From Cytobacillus praedii (GTDB lineage: Bacteria > Bacillota > Bacilli > Bacillales > Cytobacillaceae), in assembly GCF_001439605.1 (NCBI RefSeq), contig NZ_LMBX01000024.1, positions 20,272-55,231 of the forward strand: a DNA stretch of 34,960 nucleotides. Direction: 5' to 3'. A program made the translations under genes and the position numbers. The notes under the pieces were generated by a model that was not told the DNA's origin, ran no database searches, and was given only the letters and a program-made list of their open reading frames with translations. How positions within the stretch are numbered: position 1 is the stretch's first letter; each line of letters starts with the position of its first letter. Below are positions 24,012-32,858 of the stretch, in pieces.

Positions 24012-24042
24012 TTGACTTTACCCTTAGGGGAAAGTGTATAAA
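24012..24042 (+). promoter_or_regulatory. MerR-type promoter with 19-base spacer
   Basis: TTGACT (24012-24017) and TATAAA (24037-24042) are separated by 19 bases, the overlong spacer typical of MerR-activated promoters. The spacer holds CTTTACCCT-T-AGGGGAAAG (24016-24034), a 9+1+9 dyad with one mismatch. It lies 70 bases before a merR gene, so it should be that regulator's own site, driving merR and the downstream hydrolase. Confidence 0.75.
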
Positions 24043-24112
24043 TGAATGGAACAATATTATTGATTTTTTATAAAACTTCAGTTAAATAAAGCAGGAAAAT
24101 GGAGGTGGTCTT

Positions 24113-24943
24113 TTGCTATCGATTGGCGAATTCTCAAAGATATGCAAAGTATCTACAAAAACACTTCGTTATTATGATGAAATTAGTTTAATTACTCCTG
24201 ATGAAATTAACACCGAGAACGGTTATAGATATTATTCCATTCGCCAGCTAAAAAAGATGCTGATCATTAATCGCCTGAAATCCTATCATTTTTCTCTTGA
24301 AGAGATCAAAGCTGTTTTGGATCTGGAGGAGGATCAATCAGAAGAGGGACTTTATTCTGCTCTCATTCGCAAGAAAAAAGAAATACAGGAAAGACTAAAT
24401 GCATTTGAATATACCCTAAATCAAATAAGTAACGATATTGTAAATGTAAAGAATGGGATCCCCATTATGGCACACCTTGATCATTTAGAAGTTCAGCTTG
24501 TTGAAACTCAGCCATTAAATCTTCTTTATATACGCCAGATGATGAGCATTGACGACTATGCTGCAGGATATGGCAAGTATTTTAACCGGCTATATGAAAA
24601 GATTGCTTCTGAAAAACTCACCTTACTTGGCACCCCCATGACGATTTATCATAGCCAGGAATACAATCCTGCGGGTAATGATACTGAGTTTGCGATCCCG
24701 ATAGCGGAATGTATAAAGGGAACTAGAGATTTACCTGGATGTCTTTGTGCGAAGTCTGTATTGAAGGGTCCCTATACTGAATTGACATCGGTATATGCCA
24801 AGCTGAGGGAATGGGCAGAAAATGAAGGATATCAATTAGTGAAATCACCTTATGAAGTATACGTAACCGATCCCTATCAAGCTATGGTTTCTGAAGATCA
24901 TATTACCGAAGTTTATTTTCCTGTAAAAAAACAGCAGGCTTAA
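24113..24943 (+). CDS. MerR-family activator with GyrI-like ligand-binding domain
   Basis: This 276-residue one-component regulator has a MerR winged helix at 1-70 (SIGEFSKICKVSTKTLRYYDE, NGYRYYSIRQL), a dimer coiled coil at about 75-120 and a GyrI/BmrR-type effector domain at about 122-272 that binds lipophilic cations or other drugs in relatives. It lacks metal-binding cysteines at the end of the coil, so a drug-type ligand is more likely than a metal. The start is a TTG at 24113 with GGAGGTGG upstream. Its own 19-base-spacer promoter precedes it and a serine hydrolase follows 36 bases later in the same direction, the probable regulon. Confidence 0.9.
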   Translation: MLSIGEFSKICKVSTKTLRYYDEISLITPDEINTENGYRYYSIRQLKKMLIINRLKSYHFSLEEIKAVLDLEEDQSEEGLYSALIRKKKEIQERLNAFEYTLNQISNDIVNVKNGIPIMAHLDHLEVQLVETQPLNLLYIRQMMSIDDYAAGYGKYFNRLYEKIASEKLTLLGTPMTIYHSQEYNPAGNDTEFAIPIAECIKGTRDLPGCLCAKSVLKGPYTELTSVYAKLREWAENEGYQLVKSPYEVYVTDPYQAMVSEDHITEVYFPVKKQQA

Positions 24944-24979
24944 CTAAACAAAATACTTCTTTTAGAAGGAGGCATTTAT

Positions 24980-26002
24980 ATGCAAAGAAATTACTGGCCA
25001 ACGACAGAATGGCAGATTGCTGACCCAGCTGACCTGGGAAAGGAAACAGAAAAGCTTTCAAACCTTGAACCTTTAATAACAACTGAGTACAGCAATTTAA
25101 ACGGGATTGTAGTTGTGAAAAATGGTGTGATCGTTTATGAGCGCTATTATAATGGCTATGGTCGGGATCATGTGCACCATGTGGCTTCTGTAACGAAAAG
25201 CGTTCTATCTGCCCTTATTGGGATTGCCATAGATTCAGAATCTATTAAAAATGCAGACCAGAAGGTACTGGATTTCTTCCCCGAGTATAGTGCTTTAGAT
25301 GCCAGCAGGCAGAAACGAGAAGTCACCATACGCCATCTTCTTACGATGACAGCTCCTTATCCGTTCGAGGACTGGCACGAGCCGCTGGATAAAATGTGTA
25401 TGCAACCAGACTGGGTAAACTATACACTTGATATACTGGGGCAAAAGGGGAGCATTGGACCTTTTAAATATTCCACTGCGGGTGCACACCTGCTTTCAGC
25501 TATCATTACGCGCAGCACAGGTCAAAGTGCCCGTGAATATGCCAATGAACATTTATTTAAACCACTAGGTATGAGAGAAATCCCTGATTATACGATGGAG
25601 GCATTTGGGTTTGATGATCTATTCGGGAAAAATGTGAAGGGATGGGTTAATGACCCAAACGGCTACTCTACAGGTGGATGGGGACTCACGCTAACTCCCC
25701 GTGATATGGCACGCTTTGGTTTTCTCTATCTGAACCACGGCATGTGGGATAATAATCAGATTATCTCTCAGACATGGGTCCAGGAATCAACAGCGATGAA
25801 CCCCAATAATTACGGGTATCTATGGTGGTTACGAAAAGAGAATGGGTTTTATGCATACTCAGCACTAGGAGATGGCGGGAATGTTATTTGCTGCATTCCC
25901 GAAAAAGACCTAGTTGTAGCCATTGCATCAGAATTTATGATGAATCCTCGTGATAGGTGGCCGCTGATAAAAGAACTTATTATCCCAGCTTTTATAGACT
26001 AA
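24980..26002 (+). CDS. serine hydrolase of the beta-lactamase class C / penicillin-binding-protein-like family
   Basis: The 340-residue protein has the serine beta-lactamase fold (PF00144). The nucleophile motif is S70-V-T-K73, the second motif is Y164-S-T, and a GDGGN stretch near the C-terminus stands where relatives have HxG or KTG. There is no signal peptide or membrane anchor, so it works in the cytoplasm and is more likely an esterase, amidase or peptidase than a cell-wall enzyme or true beta-lactamase. AGAAGGAGG precedes the ATG. It is 36 bases after the merR gene and presumably induced by the same ligand, which might be its substrate or a product. Confidence 0.87.
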   Translation: MQRNYWPTTEWQIADPADLGKETEKLSNLEPLITTEYSNLNGIVVVKNGVIVYERYYNGYGRDHVHHVASVTKSVLSALIGIAIDSESIKNADQKVLDFFPEYSALDASRQKREVTIRHLLTMTAPYPFEDWHEPLDKMCMQPDWVNYTLDILGQKGSIGPFKYSTAGAHLLSAIITRSTGQSAREYANEHLFKPLGMREIPDYTMEAFGFDDLFGKNVKGWVNDPNGYSTGGWGLTLTPRDMARFGFLYLNHGMWDNNQIISQTWVQESTAMNPNNYGYLWWLRKENGFYAYSALGDGGNVICCIPEKDLVVAIASEFMMNPRDRWPLIKELIIPAFID

Positions 26003-26117
26003 ATCTTATTGCCAGCAGGTCTACAAAAATATGAGTAGAATAATTAGAATTGCTATATTGGCTGCGAGAATGGGACAATGTACTTTTTCAATTATATAGT
26101 TATTAATACAATAATAA

Positions 26118-26145
26118 ACCCCTGTATAGCACAGGGGTCTTCTTT
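26118..26145. terminator. terminator between hydrolase and AI-2E family gene
   Basis: Stem ACCCCTGT / ACAGGGGT with loop ATAGC, then CTTCTTT on the plus strand and TTATTATT on the minus strand. It lies between convergent genes and can serve both. Confidence 0.85.
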
Positions 26146-26167
26146 ATGAGTGAATGTACATATAATC

Positions 26168-27250
26168 TTATTCTTCCTTAAAAATCTTTACAATATTCAC
26201 TACAAGTACCTTTGCAATGGAATAAGCTGGGATAACAAAAATAATCCCGATAATCCCCATGAAATTTCCAGCTGATAATATCAATACAATAATAGTTAAT
26301 GGATGGATTTTCAGCGTTTTCCCCATAATATTCGGAGAAATGATATTTCCTTCAATTTGTTGGGCAACTAGCATGATAATCGCTACATAAAGAGCCATAA
26401 TTGGATCTTGAAATAACGCTACTAAGAATGCAGGAACGACTGCAATATATGGTCCTAAGAATGGAATGACATTTGTAAACATTCCAAACATCGCTAAAAC
26501 AAGTGAATAGTTCAAGTCAATAATTAAGTAGCCAATATACAAAAGTACTCCGACAATCACACTGACAAGCATTTGACCTTGAATATAGGTTGAAATGGTT
26601 TTGTCCATTTCCTTTAATATGTTTTTCACATGTTCCCTTTTAGACTGTGGAAACAAAGCAGCCACACTCGGAGCAAAACGATGACTATCCTTGAGCATAT
26701 AAAATAAAATAAATGGAACAAGAACAAGATAGAAAATTGTATTGATAAAACCGCCAATCCATCCGAAAACACCCAGAATGCCATTGGCAATATTTCCAAC
26801 ATTGGATTCCAATCTCGTTTCTAACTCTGTACTTGCAGTAAGCAATGCTTCTTGAACGAAGTCTGGAAAAGTAGACCGATTTTCCTGAACATACTTTACC
26901 CCATCCATAACGGTGGAAACCATAACAGGCAAATTATCCACAAACCGTTCTAATTGGTCATTGATGACTGGTCCAACCAATCTTATAATGCCATAAATAA
27001 ACAAGATGATAGCAACATATGCAACTAAAATGGCGATCCATCTTGGTACTTTCTTCTTTTCCAGCAAGGCAACTAATGGCCGGCATAAATAAAATAAAAT
27101 ACCTGCTACTACAAACGGCAGAAATATTGTTTTAAGCAAAACAACGATTGGCGTTAATATAAACTGATTTTTATTAAGTAAAAACACAATGATTAAAAAT
27201 AGGATAATACCAACCATACTTTTAAACCATCTTTTTTCTAACATCGACAT
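26168..27250 (-). CDS. AI-2E family (PerM-like) membrane protein
   Basis: This 360-residue protein belongs to the AI-2E transporter/PerM family (PF01594). It has about seven or eight helices with a soluble segment at about 100-160 between helices 3 and 4 and the conserved GPYIAVVPAFLVALFQDP and EGNIISPNIMGKTLKIHP stretches near the C-terminus. Despite the family name, members include autoinducer-2 exporters, cation/proton antiporters and proteins without known substrates (for example B. subtilis YueF and YtvI), so the cargo is open. It appears monocistronic; ATG 27250 has GGAAGTGAG upstream, with a second in-frame ATG two codons on. Confidence 0.88.
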   Translation of the reverse strand: MSMLEKRWFKSMVGIILFLIIVFLLNKNQFILTPIVVLLKTIFLPFVVAGILFYLCRPLVALLEKKKVPRWIAILVAYVAIILFIYGIIRLVGPVINDQLERFVDNLPVMVSTVMDGVKYVQENRSTFPDFVQEALLTASTELETRLESNVGNIANGILGVFGWIGGFINTIFYLVLVPFILFYMLKDSHRFAPSVAALFPQSKREHVKNILKEMDKTISTYIQGQMLVSVIVGVLLYIGYLIIDLNYSLVLAMFGMFTNVIPFLGPYIAVVPAFLVALFQDPIMALYVAIIMLVAQQIEGNIISPNIMGKTLKIHPLTIIVLILSAGNFMGIIGIIFVIPAYSIAKVLVVNIVKIFKEE

Positions 27251-27417
27251 ATACTATTCTCACTTCCTACTGCTGCTAATATTTCCCTCTCTAAAATATT
27301 ACAATTAAATGGATGAAATTCCAATCATATGATGTTGGGATATAAGAATATTGCCGTGATTCGCTGCCTTTGGCTTTCTATTCTATTAAGCCCCTTTGCC
27401 ACCACTTCTATTTTGTA

Positions 27418-28074
27418 TTATTTTCTTATTCTTTCTATTGTGTTTTTTTCTATAATTACTTCCTCATTAGAGTTTTTAATAATTATATCAAAACGCTGAC
27501 TGTATGGATGCATAAACAGTTCATATTGAATCCGGCGCTCTTCATGTGACTGCCTCAAGTAATTAATATCTGTTCCCCTTTCAGCAATATCACGACTCGA
27601 TCTTCTCACTAATTCTGTTTCACCATCTGTATATAAGTATATTTTCAAATCAAATAAATCTGGATGAATAAATGCAACACTCATTCCTTCTACAATTGTA
27701 ACCTTATTTTTTGAAGAAATTAACTCGCTTTTCCCGTAATGCGTAGCTATCGTATATAAATCTAAACCTTTTCTAACCATCTGAACATCTCTTTCTAGAG
27801 ACGGCAGATGATGTGCTGATGGATGACACGCTGTCATTTTATAATGGTGATTTTCGTTTTGATAGATATAGTCAATTTTTGTATGCTTTCGTATGTCCGA
27901 ACTAACAATATATGGATCTGTATTTATATAGTTTACTTCATTTTCGCTAAATAAGTTAACGAGCCGATTAGCAAAGGTTGTTTTACCGGCAGCGCCATGT
28001 CCTGAAATGCCAATAATAATCTGTTTATCCATAAATTTAACCCATTTAACAATATCTTGTAATAACCTATCCAT
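27418..28074 (-). CDS. P-loop kinase of the uridine kinase / phosphoribulokinase group
   Basis: The protein of about 218 residues is a cytosolic P-loop kinase. Walker A is GHGAAGKTT (about residues 25-33), followed by the acceptor-binding Asp of INTDPYI and the EGMSVAF strand (about 127-133) that corresponds to Walker B in uridine kinases. A lid-like RRSSRDIAERG stretch is present at about 157-167. It is close to uridine kinase in layout but lacks the standard Udk pyrimidine-binding motifs that I can recognise, so the phosphate acceptor is uncertain. Two adjacent ATGs (28077 and 28074) follow GGTGGAGG; the second has better spacing. It seems monocistronic. Confidence 0.75.
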   Translation of the reverse strand: MDRLLQDIVKWVKFMDKQIIIGISGHGAAGKTTFANRLVNLFSENEVNYINTDPYIVSSDIRKHTKIDYIYQNENHHYKMTACHPSAHHLPSLERDVQMVRKGLDLYTIATHYGKSELISSKNKVTIVEGMSVAFIHPDLFDLKIYLYTDGETELVRRSSRDIAERGTDINYLRQSHEERRIQYELFMHPYSQRFDIIIKNSNEEVIIEKNTIERIRK

Positions 28075-28282
28075 CATCAGCCTCCACCTTTTTCAAAAGA
28101 ATTTACTAAATAAAATTTTTCTAGCTTCTAGATAAATTTTGTTATTACAATTTCACTGTCTCCAACTGTAACTATTCTGTGAAGCATAAAATAAGAAAAT
28201 CATTCAAAATGAATAAGATAGCGTACAAATACCGACAGCCATCCTGCTTCCCCCTTTTTGGAGTTATACTCTCGACTGCCTC

Positions 28283-29917
28283 CTATTTTGTAAACATTGT
28301 TCTCATCATTAAAGCCATGCGAAGGTGAAGGGAGTTTTCCGAGTCATGTACAGAGTAGCCTAGAATTTCCTCACATTTAGCAATGCGGTATTTTACTGTA
28401 TTGCGATGGACAAATAATTTTTTGGCTGTTTTGGAAATTTCACAATGATAATCGAGATAAACAATTAATGTATGTAGTAAATCCTCCTCATCCTTTGATT
28501 TAGGATAGGAAAGAGAGCGTAATGTATTTTCATAGAACTTTTTAATATTTTGCTCAGGGAGCAGCTGCATTAGTTCTTTTAATTGCTTTGTTTCATAGAA
28601 GTTAATAAATTGATATTGAAACAGATCATAACCGTTTTCCCATGCTTCAACAGCCTCACAGTATGTAATTGCTATATTGATTACTTCATTTACGAGACTT
28701 CCCGCACCAAAGGAAAGTGAAACCTTAATGCTTTCCTTCACTTCCTGCTGAAATTTTTCAAGCTTATTTTTGATTAAGCTCTTAACAGGCTCATCTGTGC
28801 TCAGTGGGAATTGCAGCAAAATAACGAAATAGGCATCCTTTAAAAAGACAATCGGATGAGCTTCTGTTTGACAGAAAGATAGTTTTAAATATTCGTTCAT
28901 ATAGTCGTAGATTCTATTCATCATATCTGCGCTTTTTTCTTTATCAATCGTACAAACAATGCAAATATACTTCTGATGATCAAGTAAGCCGTGCTGCTTT
29001 CCGCGATGAATAATTTCCTGTTTCGTTGTAATATTGCCATCAACTAACGACCCAAAAAAGTTATTCTCTAGCATTCGGGTATTTTCTTTAATCGCTTCAT
29101 TTTTCAATAATGTAAAGGATATAACCGTAGATGCCTGCTCTATGGCTAATTGTGAGGAAGGATATGGCAGCCTATCATAGTTGAAGATCAGGAGCAGGAA
29201 TGGATATAGACGAGTTGTTTTAACAGGAAAAATACGAATTGGCATTCTTATTTGCAATGAATTAGGGCTCTGAATGAAGAACTCATTCTTTTCTCTGTAA
29301 TAGTCTATATCGCTTTTAAAAATAGAACGGACTTCCTCCTTCACATTTTTCATCCCATTTTGTTCGAAATGATGAGAATTAGAAACAATGTCGCCAATTG
29401 GATTAAGCAGCAGAACAGGGCACTTTAACAATGTTCCTAAATTTTCAATAAGTGTTTGTAATTTATAGCCCTTCATCATCATATTCGTAAATTTCCTATG
29501 AACGTGAATGGCATAAAATAACTCTTCAATTTTGTTGTCCCATAGAAAACCTAAGAGCTGATGAGCGACAGTTCCTAAAGTCAAAGACTCAGGTATTCGA
29601 ATGATTGGGAATTCTAATGAATTTGCTAATTTGATTACTTCGGCTGGAATTTCATCAATATAGCGTTTTAGTTTAATGGCCATACCGGCGCATGGCCGTT
29701 CATTGATTTCAGAGATAAGTTTGCTAAGCGTACGAGGATCTTCTTGAAATGCATAGCCAGTCGTTAACAATAAAGAATTCTCGGCCATAAAGTGAAAGAC
29801 GTCTGGCGTTTCTGATATTTCGATTGTATCAACTCTTCGTTTTAGCCCTGCATGCCCCGCTATAACTTCCGCCTCTTGAAAAACATCAACAATAAATAAA
29901 TCTTCTAGCTGTTTCAT
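28283..29917 (-). CDS. PucR/CdaR-family transcriptional activator
   Basis: The 544-residue regulator has an N-terminal PucR domain (about 1-125, the purine-catabolism regulatory domain), a central GGDEF-like/GAF-like region (about 150-420) and a C-terminal PucR helix-turn-helix (about 475-540, SKTAKKLFVHRNTVKYRIAKCEEILG). Relatives switch on purine and ureide catabolism when allantoin or related compounds accumulate. It is divergent from allD, and the gap has repeated half-sites. This strongly suggests it activates the dehydrogenase gene in response to an allantoin breakdown product. AAAGGAA precedes the ATG at 29917. Confidence 0.9.
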   Translation of the reverse strand: MKQLEDLFIVDVFQEAEVIAGHAGLKRRVDTIEISETPDVFHFMAENSLLLTTGYAFQEDPRTLSKLISEINERPCAGMAIKLKRYIDEIPAEVIKLANSLEFPIIRIPESLTLGTVAHQLLGFLWDNKIEELFYAIHVHRKFTNMMMKGYKLQTLIENLGTLLKCPVLLLNPIGDIVSNSHHFEQNGMKNVKEEVRSIFKSDIDYYREKNEFFIQSPNSLQIRMPIRIFPVKTTRLYPFLLLIFNYDRLPYPSSQLAIEQASTVISFTLLKNEAIKENTRMLENNFFGSLVDGNITTKQEIIHRGKQHGLLDHQKYICIVCTIDKEKSADMMNRIYDYMNEYLKLSFCQTEAHPIVFLKDAYFVILLQFPLSTDEPVKSLIKNKLEKFQQEVKESIKVSLSFGAGSLVNEVINIAITYCEAVEAWENGYDLFQYQFINFYETKQLKELMQLLPEQNIKKFYENTLRSLSYPKSKDEEDLLHTLIVYLDYHCEISKTAKKLFVHRNTVKYRIAKCEEILGYSVHDSENSLHLRMALMMRTMFTK

Positions 29918-29988
29918 AGGATTCCTTTCATTTCATCAAATTTAAGATAATTTTATTGTAAAGTTACTTAGATGAAAAAGAAATAATC

Positions 29989-30040
29989 TTTTGTTTAAAA
30001 TAGACAAAATAGAATAACTGTTTTGTTTATTCTCTATAAT
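29989..30040 (+). promoter_or_regulatory. allD promoter with PucR-like half-sites
   Basis: TTTTGTTTA occurs at 29989-29997 and 30021-30029, 32 bases or about three turns apart, with the inverted near-copy TAGACAAAA at 30001-30009 between them. A perfect TATAAT (30035-30040) follows without a recognisable -35 17 bases upstream. Half-sites just upstream of a -35-less promoter are what an activator such as the divergent PucR protein would need. Confidence 0.6.
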
Positions 30041-30108
30041 GACGATTATCAATTAATACCCTACAATTTTTAATAGAAGACATTAAATAAAGGGGATTGA
30101 ATAGAACA

Positions 30109-31158
30109 ATGAACGTTACAAGACAAGAACTGGGAAATTTAATCACAACCAAGCTTCACCGTGCTGGATTAACTGAACAACATGCAGAAGTAGTAGCAGA
30201 TGTGCTAGTCCATGCGGATGCAAGAGGAGTACACTCCCATGGAGCTATGCGTGTTGAATACTATGCTGAAAGAATTTCAAAGGGAGGAACAAACACAGAA
30301 CCAAACTTTACTTTTGAAAAAACTGGACCATGCTCCGCCATTTTCGATGGTGACAATGGGGCCGGACATGTTGCTGCTAAACAGGCTATGGAAGAAGCCA
30401 TTCAAATGGCGAAGGAAAATGGCATTGCTGTTGTTGGAGTTAGAAGAATTGGGCATAGCGGTTCTCTCTCTTATTATGTTGAAATGGCCGCTAACGAAGA
30501 GTTAATCGGGCTTTCAGTCTGTCAATCAGATCCAATGGTTGTTCCTTATGGCGGTGCAGAACCCTATTATGGAACAAACCCGATTGCTTTTTCTGCCCCT
30601 GGAAATAATGGAGAGCATATTATTTTTGATATGGCAACAACTGTGCAGGCATGGGGGAAAGTTCTGCATGCCCGGTCGAAAAATGCTCCGATTGAAGAAG
30701 GATGGGCCGTTGATAAAAATGGAGAGCCGACGACAGACCCGTTTAAAGTAAATGCTTTATTGCCGATAGCAGGACCAAAGGGCTATGGATTAATGATGAT
30801 GGTGGATATTTTATCGGGGGTGCTTCTAGGCTTGCCGTTTGGAAATAAGGTGACATCCATGTATCATGACTTGACAGAGGATCGAAATCTAGGTCAGCTT
30901 CATATCGTAATTAACCCAGCATTTTTCACGAGCGTACCTAAATTCAAAGAAAATATCGTCAGAACGATGTCTGATTTAACAAATGTAAAACCCGCTCCGG
31001 GCTTTGATCAAGTATTCTATCCAGGGCAGATTAATACAATATGTGAAATAGAAAGTAATCAGAATGGGATAGAAATTGTTGATGAGGTTTACCAGTATCT
31101 TATTTCTGACGTCATTCATAATAATAGCTTTGATCATAAAGACCCCTTTGCAAAATAA
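30109..31158 (+). CDS. allD: ureidoglycolate dehydrogenase (NAD+)
   Basis: AllD oxidises (S)-ureidoglycolate to oxalurate with NAD+ in allantoin degradation. The 349-residue protein matches E. coli AllD closely and at the same length: ADARGVHSHGAMRVEYYAE near the N-terminus, RIGHSGSLSY with the catalytic-type His116, QSDPMVVPYGGAEPYYGTNP and GPKGYGLMMMVDILSGVLLG. This is a Ldh2/MDH2-type oxidoreductase, and the ureidoglycolate branch is well separated from malate or lactate enzymes. A TTG at 30097 is in frame and next to AAAGGGG, but ATG 30109 matches the family start (MNVTRQ versus MKISRE). It stands alone: no allantoinase, allantoate hydrolase or oxamate carbamoyltransferase gene is in the window. 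Confidence 0.93.
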   Translation: MNVTRQELGNLITTKLHRAGLTEQHAEVVADVLVHADARGVHSHGAMRVEYYAERISKGGTNTEPNFTFEKTGPCSAIFDGDNGAGHVAAKQAMEEAIQMAKENGIAVVGVRRIGHSGSLSYYVEMAANEELIGLSVCQSDPMVVPYGGAEPYYGTNPIAFSAPGNNGEHIIFDMATTVQAWGKVLHARSKNAPIEEGWAVDKNGEPTTDPFKVNALLPIAGPKGYGLMMMVDILSGVLLGLPFGNKVTSMYHDLTEDRNLGQLHIVINPAFFTSVPKFKENIVRTMSDLTNVKPAPGFDQVFYPGQINTICEIESNQNGIEIVDEVYQYLISDVIHNNSFDHKDPFAK

Positions 31159-31184
31159 ACTGGTGTCTATTTATAATACGAACT

Positions 31185-31216
31185 GCGATACATCAATTAT
31201 GATGGTCGCTTTTTTT
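31185..31216 (+). terminator. terminator of allD
   Basis: Stem GCGA..CATCA / TGATG.TCGC with loop ATTA and a small internal mismatch, followed by TTTTTTT. It lies 27 bases past the allD stop. The rest of the gap to 31394 shows nothing more that I can support. Confidence 0.85.
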
Positions 31217-31394
31217 CATCTATAGGAGCAGTGTCTTGCTCAATTCCTTAGCTGCAAATGGGGGGAAGCAGGGAAAGCCAATTATTATTCGTACTATTAT
31301 AAACCTCGCAACTTTATTTCAACACTGCAACCGCTTGTATTTTTGAAGTATTGCACCTGATAATTGAAGAAGATTTAGTTTATTTGAGTTAAAA

Positions 31395-31775
31395 TTAACC
31401 CTCAACCATTTTTAAATATGGTATTTCTTCCCCTTCAACAATTACAATGTAGGCTGGTGTATCTGTTGCAAATATTTTGGCTCCTACCGGTAATTTATTC
31501 GCTGTACCGTTTTTAAATTTGTATGCCTTATTTGCTTGAACTGTTATTTCTCCGATTTGTTCCCCTAATTTATATTCCAATTCAGTTACCCATACCACAT
31601 CTTTTGCAATAGAAAACACATATCCATCAAGGAGAAAAATATCAGCATTATCATACTTTAAATAGTCTTTTGCTGTTGGATTACCTGTAGATGGACTTCC
31701 AGGGTAACCATTATTACAACCAGCTAGTAATATAAACAAAATACTCAGTGAAAGTAGTATTTTAAGAGAATTCAT
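31395..31775 (-). CDS. small lipoprotein, DUF3221/YobA-like
   Basis: The 126-residue precursor has a lipoprotein signal (hydrophobic 5-18) and lipobox L-A-G-C at 17-20, so it is anchored outside the membrane through Cys20. The mature part is a small beta-rich domain (DGYVFSIAKDVVWVTE...GAKIFATDTPAYIVIVEG), which resembles DUF3221 proteins common in Bacillus; I base this on pattern alone. The function of that family is unknown. The gene is monocistronic as far as I can see, between allD and a WYL regulator, with no evident link to either. Confidence 0.75.
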   Translation of the reverse strand: MNSLKILLSLSILFILLAGCNNGYPGSPSTGNPTAKDYLKYDNADIFLLDGYVFSIAKDVVWVTELEYKLGEQIGEITVQANKAYKFKNGTANKLPVGAKIFATDTPAYIVIVEGEEIPYLKMVEG

Positions 31776-31881
31776 TTTGGACCCCTCATATATTAATTAG
31801 ACGATATAGCTTCAAAAAAGTGGCAGTTATGATCTCCGTCGCTTTTAAAGATTCATATGAATATAGGAGTAATACTGTTAG

Positions 31882-32826
31882 TTAAAGATATTGTTTTAAA
31901 ATGGTATGTAGTTTTTCTTTTATGGAATCAACTAATTCGGAGGGGCTTTTGACCATAGCATCTTCACCATAATTAATAAAAAATTCAGTAAAGAAGTCAG
32001 TATCGCTTTTTAAGATCATTCCTTTCAAAAAACCTGTCCCATCTTTTCTTTTACTCAACTCAATATTTGGCCATTTTGTAGATTTATATTTATCCACACC
32101 CTTATTTGTTAATTCCACATGTAATTGATATGTTTCTTTATTTCTATTTATAAGAGAAAATCGGTTAGTTAAATAAATAGTTGATAAGTCAATAGGTACA
32201 GTATTTTCATCAAGTTCAATAGTTTTTATGCGATCACATCTGAATACACGATAATCCTTTCTTAAAAAACAATAAGAGGGACAATACCATTTTCCTTCAT
32301 TTGCATAAATACCAATAGGTTGAATACTTCTATACGTGATTTCCCCATTTATTTCATAGCCTACTATAACTATTTCTTGTTTGATTGATACCTCTAATAA
32401 TTGTTTTATATAAGGGGTTTCTTCCTGTTGGTAAACAGACACAAATTCAACTCGATTTTTCATCTTGTCTATCGTATCTCTTATGTCTCCAGAAAGATTT
32501 AAATAGAACTTCTTGATAATAGATTCATATTCACTATCAAAAGGGAGGGAAATGTAGTGTCGTAATGCGTGAATTGCAAAAAATATAGAAATAGCCTCAC
32601 CTTCATTAAATGCAATTGGGGGGAGAATTCTTTCATTAAGTACTTGATACCCACCAAATGGACCTGATTCAGAATATAGAGGGACGCCCATCTCACTTAA
32701 TTCTTGTAAATCTCTTAATATGGTTCTTTTTGACATGCCGAATTCTTGTGCTAATTCTTTAACTGTAAACCTTTTTCTTCGATTAACCATCATGATCATT
32801 TCATTTAATCTTTTTGCTTTAGACAT
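31882..32826 (-). CDS. HTH + WYL domain transcriptional regulator (YafY/YobV-like)
   Basis: The 314-residue regulator has an N-terminal HTH_11/DeoR-type winged helix (1-60, FTVKELAQEFGMSKRTILRDLQEL), a WYL domain (about 140-215, with CPSYCFLRKDYRVFRCDRI) and a C-terminal WCX-like extension (about 230-312). WYL proteins sense nucleic acid or other ligands; simple YobV-type members regulate a neighbouring gene. Here the neighbour across the gap is a decayed VOC/PhnB gene and a perfect dyad lies in between. ATG 32826 has AGGAGG seven bases upstream. Confidence 0.88.
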   Translation of the reverse strand: MSKAKRLNEMIMMVNRRKRFTVKELAQEFGMSKRTILRDLQELSEMGVPLYSESGPFGGYQVLNERILPPIAFNEGEAISIFFAIHALRHYISLPFDSEYESIIKKFYLNLSGDIRDTIDKMKNRVEFVSVYQQEETPYIKQLLEVSIKQEIVIVGYEINGEITYRSIQPIGIYANEGKWYCPSYCFLRKDYRVFRCDRIKTIELDENTVPIDLSTIYLTNRFSLINRNKETYQLHVELTNKGVDKYKSTKWPNIELSKRKDGTGFLKGMILKSDTDFFTEFFINYGEDAMVKSPSELVDSIKEKLHTILKQYL

Positions 32827-32858
32827 TCATGATAAACCTCCTAAAAACAAAAATAACA

